In this document: positions 1 through 7,323 of the stretch, piece after piece
Layout: each line of letters begins with the position of its first letter
Numbering within the stretch: position 1 is the stretch's first letter
Notes under the pieces: model-generated
Seen by the model: only the letters and a program-made list of their open reading frames with translations
Databases searched by the model: none
What the model was told of the DNA's origin: nothing
Virus record (IMG/VR): IMGVR_UViG_3300046000_006661
Coordinates: 1-64,000 of that record
DNA from: a virus
DNA length: 64,000 nucleotides
Strand: one strand, 5' to 3'
Translations under genes and position numbers: made by a program

Positions 1-1008
1 GATTTAGATCAACAACTTAATACCGTATCTTCTGATCAACAGTTTTTAGACAATCCGTTAATTGGTGGGTGTGTGTTTGATATTTTAAACATAGATGGAA
101 CAACTGCCGCCGCAAATTTCTTCACAGGAAAGTATTCACGCTCTGTAACTGTTTCAGCGCTAGATAATGAAAACATTTTCGGCACTTATAAAAAAGATTT
201 CGGCATAAGATGTAGATTGCCCAATTCATTTGATGGATCAATTTTCACAGGTGTATTCTTGGCGTATGGTAATGTTCCTAATATTTTGGACATTGTGCCA
301 AACTATTCTGAATTTAGTGGAGCATCACAAGCAACAGAATCGCTTAACATCTCGATTGTATTGCAGAACGACTTGCGATTTACACAAATGGATCGCTATG
401 ATGTTTATGCTTCGACTGGAGCTGGCTCTGCCGTAAACGAATTGACATATCTTAATCCTACAGCTCAAGAGGGTTACTTATTCTCGCAGAGTGTTGCTAA
501 CGTATCTAACGCTTACGCTTTAACAATTAACAAGGGAGCATTGACAGAAAACACTCCATACTACTTTACAGTTGTTCCATACGGAGCTTTAGGGTCTGGC
601 AAGTCTTTTGTTTTCGGACCAACCACATTCGTAACTAAACAAACAAATGTAGTGCTATCAAGCGCCGATGTAAATGCCGTTAATATTTACGATGGAACTG
701 GATTCAATCAAACAATATACCAAACAGGTAAACTTTGCTATGGAAGAGGTGTCATTCATGAATTTGATTCTGGAGTTTTTACCAGCGTAAAATACTTAGT
801 AGAAATTAAAGACACAGGAAATATCAGAAGACTTTCTGAATTGAAAGGAGTAATCAATACCACTGGTCTTGCTTTAATACAAGAACCCGTAAACGATACA
901 TCATCGACATATCAACTTACGGGTCTTGCGGGAGGACTGTGTGGTTTGTATGTGAGCGGAAGTAACTATACTGGCGCGACTTACAAATTACAGGGAACGA
1001 TGTTTTAA
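1..1008 (+). CDS. Large tail protein, C-terminal part (partial at left edge)
   Basis: The reading frame is open from base 1 with no stop upstream, so this is the end of a larger protein; the GTG at 73 is probably an internal valine. The visible 335 residues are rich in Thr, Ser, Gly and Asn with short beta-strand-like stretches. One segment (about residues 110-210) ends in YYFTVVPYGALGSG, which resembles the last strands of a fibronectin type III domain. Such domains are common in the tail-tip and host-specificity proteins of long-tailed phages. There is no catalytic motif. It converges on the small leftward gene at 1005-1163, overlapping it by 4 bases. The tail role is inferred from composition and the other tail genes in the window. 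Confidence 0.6.
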   Translation, partial: DLDQQLNTVSSDQQFLDNPLIGGCVFDILNIDGTTAAANFFTGKYSRSVTVSALDNENIFGTYKKDFGIRCRLPNSFDGSIFTGVFLAYGNVPNILDIVPNYSEFSGASQATESLNISIVLQNDLRFTQMDRYDVYASTGAGSAVNELTYLNPTAQEGYLFSQSVANVSNAYALTINKGALTENTPYYFTVVPYGALGSGKSFVFGPTTFVTKQTNVVLSSADVNAVNIYDGTGFNQTIYQTGKLCYGRGVIHEFDSGVFTSVKYLVEIKDTGNIRRLSELKGVINTTGLALIQEPVNDTSSTYQLTGLAGGLCGLYVSGSNYTGATYKLQGTMF

Positions 1009-1163
1009 TTGCTTGCCATTGCTTCTAATCCAGCCAAGAAGTCTGCTTTCGCATGTTCTGGCAAACGAGCGTAAAACTTCTTTGCTCGACGGTATGCGCG
1101 TTTTGACATTGCATTTTCAGGTTGGAGGATTTGTCTCAGTTTTTTTGCTTTTTTATTGTTCAT
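1005..1163 (-). CDS. Small basic protein, 52 residues
   Basis: I found this short frame by translating the gap. It starts with ATG at 1163 and ends with TAA at 1005-1007. The start overlaps the stop of the upstream acetyltransferase gene as ATGA (1160-1163), the same coupling used throughout this genome, which supports it as a real gene. The protein begins MNNKKAKKLRQ and has a run of basic residues (SKRAYRRAKKFYARL) likely to form an amphipathic helix, then a short acidic/hydrophobic helix. The basic face could bind nucleic acid, but no family is recognised. Its end overlaps the end of the convergent rightward gene by 4 bases. Confidence 0.7.
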   Translation of the reverse strand: MNNKKAKKLRQILQPENAMSKRAYRRAKKFYARLPEHAKADFLAGLEAMASN

Positions 1164-1615
1164 AGTTTGCTAATATATGTTTCGGTATCTTTAAGGAAGC
1201 CCATTTTATGGTAGAATGATTTTACTTTTTGGTGATAAGGATTGTTGACTGCCGTAGACATGGTGATGTATTTGCACCCCATTTGTCGAGCAGTCTCAGT
1301 TGCTGTTTTAAACAGTTTATAACCAGCTTTTGGATTCTTAGATAGCCACAAAAATTCGTGAATTATTTCTTCATTGAATTTTGGGCATCGAACTTTCTCA
1401 AAAGCGATCATTGCGTCAAATTTATCGCCTTGTAAATTTCCCCACACTAATAAATCCCACGCCAAAATAGATGGATGAGAGAAGTTAGCCTTGATAGTCT
1501 CTGGGCTGTGAGCTACCAAGGCGTGACCTTCATACAAATCATGTTGTTTAAAAAGCTCATACATATCGTCAATAAGCTTTTCAAATTCTACAGGATTTGT
1601 AATACGCTTAATCAT
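1160..1615 (-). CDS. GNAT-type N-acetyltransferase-like protein
   Basis: This 151-residue protein has the size and order of a GNAT acetyltransferase. A central beta strand (HEFLWLSKNP) is followed by KAGYKLFKTATETARQMG, corresponding to the acetyl-CoA-binding region and helix. The C-terminal part, STAVNNPYHQKVKSFYHKMG, matches the end of GNAT domains where the chain reads N..A...Y...GF. The usual Q/RxxGxG/A pyrophosphate loop is weak, so the donor and activity are uncertain. Phages use such enzymes to modify host or virion proteins; the substrate here is unknown. It overlaps the upstream gene by 8 bases and the downstream small gene by 4. Confidence 0.7.
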   Translation of the reverse strand: MIKRITNPVEFEKLIDDMYELFKQHDLYEGHALVAHSPETIKANFSHPSILAWDLLVWGNLQGDKFDAMIAFEKVRCPKFNEEIIHEFLWLSKNPKAGYKLFKTATETARQMGCKYITMSTAVNNPYHQKVKSFYHKMGFLKDTETYISKL

Positions 1616-2372
1616 TGATTTTCTTAATCAAGACACGCGCTGTCTTGGCTGGAATATCAGTGAAGCCGCTCCAGTTTTTAGCATCTGCCAAAAGATCAAG
1701 AGTAGTTGTGTCATTCGCTTCTGTAGCGTTAGTCCACATATTGCGGAGATACACTTTGAAGTCTTCGAACGAGAAGATTTTAAGCTTGTCGTTTACATTC
1801 TTTTCCAAAGCTCCCTGTGGCGTGATAGGAATAACGCTGGATTGCACAAGGTCAGAAATATCAACCGCTTTGTTTTTAGACTTGTCGATTTCATCAGCCC
1901 CGACAATATGAATATTGAGGAAGTTGCGAACGCAACGAACGAATGCACGATTACACGCGATGGTTTCTAGGAACTTCAAGCAGAAGTTGTCAGTATTTGC
2001 TTCTGTGGCATTTGCAACATCTTCAAAAACAACTTCTTCATTGCTTGTTTCAAAATTACCAATCCATTCGATACAGCACAGTGCTGTAACATAATTTGGC
2101 GCTTCATGTCTGATGTTATAACGAACACTCTTAAAGCCTCGTAAGCGAGCCAACTCTTTGATGCCGCCAAGCATAATAAGCAATTGCTTATCGTCCAAGC
2201 CTTCAATAGATGTCGGAACGGATTGTTTCCGAATCTCAAAGTAATCTTTATTTGGGTAAAGAAACTGTGGATCAATCATAGCTCGCCAATCGACGAAGCC
2301 GTCTGGGGTGAACTTGTATTCTTTGTTTTCGATGAGTCCATCGGGACCTCTTGTTATTTTATTTTGTGTCAT
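1608..2372 (-). CDS. Conserved phage protein, possible single-strand annealing protein
   Basis: I do not recognise a named family with certainty. The 254-residue protein has an alpha/beta N-terminal half and a striking helix, TIACNRAFVRCVRNFLNI (about residues 142-159), after a Glu/Asn-rich loop. A loop followed by a helix with regularly spaced Arg and small residues recalls Rad52/Erf-type annealing proteins, in which a similar helix lies in the DNA groove. The C-terminal third (about 190-254) is mixed helix with Lys pairs at the very end, as in domains that bind DNA or SSB tails. The annealing role is a guess from this pattern; no catalytic motif is expected. It overlaps both neighbours by a few bases in the same leftward operon. 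Confidence 0.45.
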   Translation of the reverse strand: MTQNKITRGPDGLIENKEYKFTPDGFVDWRAMIDPQFLYPNKDYFEIRKQSVPTSIEGLDDKQLLIMLGGIKELARLRGFKSVRYNIRHEAPNYVTALCCIEWIGNFETSNEEVVFEDVANATEANTDNFCLKFLETIACNRAFVRCVRNFLNIHIVGADEIDKSKNKAVDISDLVQSSVIPITPQGALEKNVNDKLKIFSFEDFKVYLRNMWTNATEANDTTTLDLLADAKNWSGFTDIPAKTARVLIKKIND

Positions 2373-3522
2373 AGAGATAGAAATGGTTTAATTCGCTAAG
2401 AAGCAACTCATTATCTTCTATGACGAGGTTCTTGTCAAGAATATTTTTGTCTTTTTTCCAATGATAGGTGCTGGGGTATTTTTTGCCGCGAGAAATGATC
2501 GTTTTATTGGAGTGAAAAAATGACTGGTTAAAAGTGATTTTTTTATCTTTTAAAATAGACTTATCAGCAGTGGCATAAACTTGCACGTTGGAATTGAAAT
2601 ACTTATTACGAATCGTTGGAAGAATCGACACATCTTTAACCAAAAGATTGATGGTAATTCCTAGACCGCTAATATAGTTGAGGTAATCATCAGAAATAAC
2701 ACTTTCCTCATTTACTAGAAAAGTAATATTCTTTAATTTGCCGCGAAGTTTCTGGATGAATTGATGGGGGATCATCTTCTCTGTAAAGAATGAGAACGAT
2801 TGCAGATACTCGCACCACGTTTCTACATACGAAAAAGAGTCAAGATAATCGAGTCTCATGAACCAGTGTTTCTCTGGCATTCCTGGCATTTGCGCAAAAA
2901 AGTCTGGAACCAACTCGAAAACAGAATGATGGTAAAAATCACCAAGGAAACGAGTTTTGAGCGGAATAGATTTTTCGGGCGTAAATTTTTTAATAATCGC
3001 ATTTGCTATATCTTCTGGTAAAATTTTGTTGATTGAATCTTGTTGATCTACAGCGTTGAAGCTAGGCTTGACAGCCCAAGGCGCTTCGATGTTTGTTTTG
3101 TTTGAACTCCAGTAGCCATCAGAACAGGCGGCGTAAGAATCGCCAAATAATGTGACAATAGGAATATCATTGGCGCTAGCATAATGCATAAGAGCGTCAT
3201 TGCCACCGATATGCACTAAACTATTCTTTACGATATATGCCTGTTTTTTGAAATCAAGATCAAAGATCATTTCATCTACTGACGATAGTTTCTGTGATTT
3301 TGAAGAACCGATTTGAATAATCTTAATCGACTGCTTGCTCAAAAACGAACGCACAGTATCAAACACAATATCAAAATACTTATACTGCTTCGACTGAACT
3401 TGTGGCTCTACCGATACGGTAATATATTTTTCTGGAATGACTGGAAAGAAATGTTCCGCCAAAACAGGCTTGCCAATTTTCACGCCAAGATTTTTGGCAT
3501 ATTCTTCTATTAGGTGACTCAT
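2359..3522 (-). CDS. GT9-like glycosyltransferase, C-terminal half plus extra domain
   Basis: Residues 30-150 match the C-terminal nucleotide-sugar-binding half of GT9 (heptosyltransferase-like) enzymes: SVEPQVQSKQ, the DEMIFDLDFK loop, then SLVHIGGNDALMHYASANDI followed by PIVTLFG, the hallmark GT9 donor-site strand-helix-strand. The acceptor-binding N-terminal Rossmann half is missing here, but it is recognisable at the end of the preceding gene (3519-5405). The two genes overlap as ATGA at 3519-3522, so the full GT9 fold would need both products. Residues 180-387 form an extra domain I cannot assign. The split may be functional or may come from a frameshift. Confidence 0.7.
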   Translation of the reverse strand: MSHLIEEYAKNLGVKIGKPVLAEHFFPVIPEKYITVSVEPQVQSKQYKYFDIVFDTVRSFLSKQSIKIIQIGSSKSQKLSSVDEMIFDLDFKKQAYIVKNSLVHIGGNDALMHYASANDIPIVTLFGDSYAACSDGYWSSNKTNIEAPWAVKPSFNAVDQQDSINKILPEDIANAIIKKFTPEKSIPLKTRFLGDFYHHSVFELVPDFFAQMPGMPEKHWFMRLDYLDSFSYVETWCEYLQSFSFFTEKMIPHQFIQKLRGKLKNITFLVNEESVISDDYLNYISGLGITINLLVKDVSILPTIRNKYFNSNVQVYATADKSILKDKKITFNQSFFHSNKTIISRGKKYPSTYHWKKDKNILDKNLVIEDNELLLSELNHFYLYDTK

Positions 3523-5405
3523 TGTAAATCGAATTGAATTTTATCTTTGCCGTTGTGAATGTAGCAGATGTTCTTTTGGGTAGTTGTTGTTGGCATAAAT
3601 GCTAGGTCGAAATAACCTTTATGAGCGCCAGCTCCCTCTAAAATAAATGAATTCTCCAACATTTCAGAATATAAAATACATTTGTGAACAAAACGGTTAT
3701 CCTCAATCAGCGGGAAATACTCTTGCCGTGTGGCGAAGTAGATGTTGTGCTGTGGATATTGCTTATGCAAGTTTTCCATAAGACCGTTCAGCAAAAGAAT
3801 ATCAGATTCTGTTCCTTGCGCTAGAACGCAAATACGTCTGCCTTCGTCATCTTTATCAAGAACGCTTTCAAATTCTACAGGCTTTTGTTGTTGCTGCAAG
3901 CAGACATTGCGAAAATGATTGTGCATTTGTTCGCGATTGATTTCTTGCTGTAGTTTGTTTTTCCATATTTTGAACGAAGTGTGATTTTCGTCAACTGATT
4001 CGCCAAGCATTTCCTTATGCAAAGAGATGATAAAGTCTTTTTCATCTGCTTCAAAATTAGGCTTGTGATCAGCATTGAATCGAGAGGGAGGATTGTCAAA
4101 GTCGTAATCAACTTCTGGCATAGAATCAATGAGAGATTCAAGCTCTTCACCAATCGCTTCAATAGAACAATAGTCCACTACAAATTGACGAGCTTTAATA
4201 CCAATCGCTGCACGTTCAATCGAGGGCATATTATAAACAGTGAGTAACTGTTCGGCAATATGATCGGGATCGGTAGATGCTTTGATGAATTGAGTTCCAG
4301 GCTCTCTATACTCTGCCCAATTAAGAGGCAAGCCGCCGCTTTCTTCTGTGCAATACTCTTCGCCGCAAGAATAGTTTGTGACGAGTGTGATAAGCTCTGT
4401 GAGTTTTGCTTCTTGAATTGGAATCTCTTGACCGCCACTTGTAAATGGATGGCAGTATACGTCCATAAGGTTGTAGATTTCATTCAGTTGAGCTTCACTT
4501 ACTCCTTGGTTAATGTTTGTAGTGCTTACCGTTCTTTTACCACCACATGCTGGGCAGTCGCGATCTTGCCCCATAAATGGCGCAATGAAATAGCTCTTAC
4601 ATTGTTGGCAGAAATAAGTGGTGAGAATGTCTTTGTTGTCAATGCCCTTTTCTTGCAAGAGAGTTGGAATGTCCCATCCCTCTGACCAGTGAGTGTGCAA
4701 CAAGAGTTTAGCATGAGGAACTTGTTGTTTAAACTTTTTAAAACCTTCCAGCAAATTAGGAACGCTTTTTCTAAGCTGATTTCTAAACACAAAGCCCACA
4801 ATATATTCATTAGACAAATTAAACTTCTGACGCAATGCAGCGCGTCTATGATCATCCATTCTATAGAATTGATTTACGTCTAAGCTTCCTCTGAGAGTTT
4901 TAATATGATTATAACCCATTCGTTGGAATGCTTTTTCCGCGAAAGAAGACCATACATAGTAATGTTTGATTTTGGGCGCAGCATCAATAGCTGATTGTAG
5001 AATTGGTAAGCTGTCAAGCGTAGTCCAAATCATGGAGTTCACTTTATTCCACCAAGGCTTTTCGTAGAAGCCGTCGAATGCCCAAATGTCCTCGATGCCA
5101 ATATAAACATCAGGACGCACAGTATTGATAACATCATCAATACCAAAAGCACCATACGCAGCTTGACGTTGCTTGTGTTGGTCTTGATTGATTTCTGCCA
5201 TCTTTTGAACATCTGGCAAAGAGCCATAAGTAGTCCATGGAGTGCTATCAGTTTCGGGGCAGCGTCTCATCAAGCCATTAGCAAGCTCAAAGATTTCATA
5301 CTTGCCTGTATTAAACAGATAGCGCAAGATATTCTTTTTGTGCTTACCAAAGCCTGTGAAAGCTTTGCAGAAATTACTATGTATGAGAACTTTCTTTTTA
5401 GTCAT
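3519..5405 (-). CDS. GT4-type glycosyltransferase with inserted zinc ribbon and C-terminal GT9 N-half
   Basis: Residues 1-430 form a GT-B glycosyltransferase of the GT4 kind: the second Rossmann domain starts at EYIVGFVFRNQLRKSVPNLL and the donor loop is SGGQEIPIQEAKLTE, giving the E-x7-E-like pattern of retaining GT4 enzymes. An insertion at about residues 266-289 contains CQQC and CPAC, two CxxC pairs that should bind one zinc; this is unusual inside a GT-B domain. Residues 525-628 (GRRICVLAQGTESDILLLNG onward) look like the N-terminal Rossmann half of a GT9 enzyme, whose other half is encoded by the next, ATGA-coupled gene. Acceptor and sugar are unknown. Confidence 0.75.
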   Translation of the reverse strand: MTKKKVLIHSNFCKAFTGFGKHKKNILRYLFNTGKYEIFELANGLMRRCPETDSTPWTTYGSLPDVQKMAEINQDQHKQRQAAYGAFGIDDVINTVRPDVYIGIEDIWAFDGFYEKPWWNKVNSMIWTTLDSLPILQSAIDAAPKIKHYYVWSSFAEKAFQRMGYNHIKTLRGSLDVNQFYRMDDHRRAALRQKFNLSNEYIVGFVFRNQLRKSVPNLLEGFKKFKQQVPHAKLLLHTHWSEGWDIPTLLQEKGIDNKDILTTYFCQQCKSYFIAPFMGQDRDCPACGGKRTVSTTNINQGVSEAQLNEIYNLMDVYCHPFTSGGQEIPIQEAKLTELITLVTNYSCGEEYCTEESGGLPLNWAEYREPGTQFIKASTDPDHIAEQLLTVYNMPSIERAAIGIKARQFVVDYCSIEAIGEELESLIDSMPEVDYDFDNPPSRFNADHKPNFEADEKDFIISLHKEMLGESVDENHTSFKIWKNKLQQEINREQMHNHFRNVCLQQQQKPVEFESVLDKDDEGRRICVLAQGTESDILLLNGLMENLHKQYPQHNIYFATRQEYFPLIEDNRFVHKCILYSEMLENSFILEGAGAHKGYFDLAFMPTTTTQKNICYIHNGKDKIQFDLQ

Positions 5406-5880
5406 CGGAGCGGTTTTGCATTTGAGCGTTTGAGCGAGCTTCGTAAAGTTTTTGCAAAATTACTTTGCAGAACTCACGAATTGCGTAAGCTTCTCCAGGT
5501 TCAATACCAATACCAAACTTCAAAGCTGAATTCTTAGTAATGGAAAATGAAAAAGCTTTAGTGCCATCATTTTTCTGATAAGGCTTAAACGAGATGCTAG
5601 TCTTATTTGTTTCGTGGCTATGAAATGCTTTGTATTCAGAATAGTTTTCAATAGCGTTGATGATGCCGCCAACTTCAAATTCGTTTAGTTTGATTACTAC
5701 TGTTTTTTCTGGGTTTTTTGCATTCTCAGCAAAGGAACCGTTTTTTGTTTTTTCATCCCATGAATGCTGCATAATAGCGTTGACATATAGGCAAGGGTCT
5801 TTGAATTTACCAGTAGTGCCAAGACGGAAAGCGAATGCGCATCCGCTCGATTTTGAATTGGGTTTATAGAGTTGAATCAT
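5398..5880 (-). CDS. Possible ssDNA-binding protein (whirly/PC4-like fold suspected)
   Basis: This 160-residue protein begins with strand-forming sequence, then TVVIKLNEFEVGGIINAIEN, a beta hairpin, KAFSFSITKN, and a final helix (AYAIREFCKVILQKLYEARS). Several strands followed by a helix, with Lys/Ser-rich strands, resemble PC4/whirly-type single-strand DNA-binding proteins that some phages use in place of OB-fold SSBs. I cannot confirm that from sequence alone, and this phage also has a typical OB-fold SSB at 38367-38759. It is the first gene of the leftward operon 1005-5880 and faces a divergent rightward gene across a 53-base gap that contains a palindrome. Confidence 0.5.
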   Translation of the reverse strand: MIQLYKPNSKSSGCAFAFRLGTTGKFKDPCLYVNAIMQHSWDEKTKNGSFAENAKNPEKTVVIKLNEFEVGGIINAIENYSEYKAFHSHETNKTSISFKPYQKNDGTKAFSFSITKNSALKFGIGIEPGEAYAIREFCKVILQKLYEARSNAQMQNRSDD

Positions 5881-5899
5881 ACCTGATTTTAAATAGTGC

Positions 5900-5914
5900 G
5901 TAGAAATTTTCTAC
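5900..5914. promoter_or_regulatory. 15-bp palindrome in divergent intergenic region (operator candidate)
   Basis: GTAGAAATTTTCTAC is a perfect palindrome with 7-bp arms around one central base. It lies in the 53-base gap between the leftward gene starting at 5880 and the rightward gene starting at 5934. Its size and symmetry fit a dimeric repressor site controlling both transcripts. A TATAAT lies at 5928-5933, directly against the GTG at 5934, with no convincing -35 box. Confidence 0.4.
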
Positions 5915-5933
5915 TAAAAGTGTAAGATATAAT

Positions 5934-6581
5934 GTGTCCTATCTAAATCATAATATTCCCACGATTACTTGCCTACTACGCAATGAATATCTTTTTAATC
6001 ACGAAAAAGGACATGGTGAGTATACTTCATGCGATGTCCATTCTGTAACGTCAATTGAGAAGAGAGTTCCTCTATTTGAAGCGTTCTTGACGAATGGAGT
6101 AAACTGGACTCGCAGACCTATTACAGCATTCTGTTGGAAGCCTTGCGATCCAGTGCCATTGGAACATGCAATGTATTGGGATTGTTTTAGTCCTTATGTT
6201 GATGTTCAGGTTCGCACACGAATGAAAGGTCTGAGAGCTTTACTCATCACGCCGCAAAATACCAAAGAAGCTGGAGAGTATATGTTCACGCTTGATTGGG
6301 GATGGGAGAATAAGAGTATCTTGGACACCAATTTTTCTGAAACACCAGAACATAAATGCGCTCATGTATTCAAAATGGACAATGGTAACTTTTATGCTTA
6401 CCCAAACAATCGCATTGTGTGGCACGATAATGCGTGGGTTGATAAGCCTATTGACAAAAATCCTGGATATAAGATCGACTTGACAGTATATAGCGTCGAA
6501 AATAAACGCACACTGTTTACTGATTATAGCTACATGACAGAATTCACCACTCAACCAAAAGAAGAAAATGTCACTCACTAA
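5934..6581 (+). CDS. Hypothetical protein, 215 residues
   Basis: I do not recognise this protein. It starts with GTG at 5934, the only in-frame start that keeps the Cys/His-rich N-terminal part (TCLLRNEYLFNHEKGHGEYT, then CDVHS). Later segments are rich in Trp and aromatic residues (NGVNWTRRPITAFCWKPCD, DWGWENKS, NRIVWHDNAWVD), typical of a compact beta-rich protein. Conserved-looking Cys and His residues could bind metal. No signal peptide or membrane segment is seen. It is the first gene of the rightward block and overlaps the SET-domain gene by 14 bases, so the two are probably translated together. Confidence 0.55.
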   Translation: MSYLNHNIPTITCLLRNEYLFNHEKGHGEYTSCDVHSVTSIEKRVPLFEAFLTNGVNWTRRPITAFCWKPCDPVPLEHAMYWDCFSPYVDVQVRTRMKGLRALLITPQNTKEAGEYMFTLDWGWENKSILDTNFSETPEHKCAHVFKMDNGNFYAYPNNRIVWHDNAWVDKPIDKNPGYKIDLTVYSVENKRTLFTDYSYMTEFTTQPKEENVTH

Positions 6582-6978
6582 AAAAGCATTAACAAATCAA
6601 ATATGCAATGGCATATTAGTAAAGCTAGTACCAAGCTCTATCGTTGGCGCAGGAGTTGGAGCTGTCACTCTTACTGAAATTCATAAAAATGAAGTTGTTT
6701 TCGCGCCAAAAGATTTGTGCTTTATCCGCTGGGGTGAAGTTAAAAATGTCGAGAATAACATCTTAGATCATATCAAAAAAGTCTGCAACAACAACGAATA
6801 CGGTTTTTGGATTGATTGCCACATTAACGATATTGGCGCAGCTTACTTCGTGAATCATTCTGATGAACCAAACTTAATTCACGACAGAGAGCGAGATATT
6901 TACTATGCCGCAAGAAAAATTCAAATTGGAGAAGAGCTTACGTGTAAATATTCTTCAGACGAGATTGATTGGGTGTAA
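6568..6978 (+). CDS. SET-domain protein (putative lysine methyltransferase)
   Basis: The 136 residues are essentially one minimal SET domain. The N-terminal motif is SIVGAGVGAVTLTEIHKNE (family pattern GxGxxA...I..GE). The central motif is YFVNHSDEPNL, matching the family RF(I/V)NHSxxPN that binds S-adenosylmethionine, and the end has ARKIQIGEELTCKYSSDE, matching AxRxIxxGEELxxDY with the catalytic-site tyrosine. There are no pre-SET or post-SET cysteines. SET enzymes methylate lysines in proteins; the target here is unknown. The gene overlaps the upstream unknown gene by 14 bases and precedes tail fibre genes, so a virion protein or a host protein could be the substrate. Confidence 0.8.
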   Translation: MSLTKKALTNQICNGILVKLVPSSIVGAGVGAVTLTEIHKNEVVFAPKDLCFIRWGEVKNVENNILDHIKKVCNNNEYGFWIDCHINDIGAAYFVNHSDEPNLIHDRERDIYYAARKIQIGEELTCKYSSDEIDWV

Positions 6979-6987
6979 TAATGTTTG

Positions 6988-7323
6988 ATGAGTGCTGCAT
7001 ATACAGGAATAACTATTGAACAGAGAGGTTGCTATGATTTAACGCTTACTATTCAACGAAGCAATGGCATTTATAATTTAAGTGGAGTCACTCTCACTGG
7101 TCAAATTCGCAGAAGCTTTGATGATGCTTTGCAAGCAGTTCTCACGACAGAAATTATTAGCATACCAAGTGGTATTGCAAAAATCAGTTTGAATTCGGCG
7201 CAAACGCTAAATCTCGATTTAGCGCCGTCTTATTGGGATTTATATGCAGACAAATCTGGCGAATGCCCAGATAAATTGATGCATGGTCCTGTTTATGTCA
7301 TTAAATCTGCAACTAATCCATGA
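6988..7323 (+). CDS. BppU-like tail/baseplate attachment domain protein
   Basis: This short beta-rich protein begins with ATG at 6988; a TTG one codon earlier is less likely. The pattern YDLTLTIQRSNGIYNLSG, then LTGQIRRSFDD, then strands ending in LDLAPSYWDLYADKSG resembles the N-terminal immunoglobulin-like domain of BppU-type proteins, which fix fibres to the baseplate or tail tip. It overlaps the following fibre gene by 4 bases (ATGA at 7320-7323), which fits an adaptor translated with its fibre. The assignment is by fold-like pattern only. Confidence 0.55.
   Translation: MSAAYTGITIEQRGCYDLTLTIQRSNGIYNLSGVTLTGQIRRSFDDALQAVLTTEIISIPSGIAKISLNSAQTLNLDLAPSYWDLYADKSGECPDKLMHGPVYVIKSATNP

Noticed and set aside
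3510-3540. Slippery heptamer joining the split GT9 genes
   Set aside because: The coding strand reads TTC-GAT-TTA-CAA-TGA near the junction, with no canonical slippery site; ATGA-coupled reinitiation is the simpler explanation.
5928-5933. TATAAT next to the GTG at 5934 as a promoter for that gene
   Set aside because: No -35 match lies 16-18 bases upstream, and transcription would begin inside the gene. It may be chance in AT-rich DNA.
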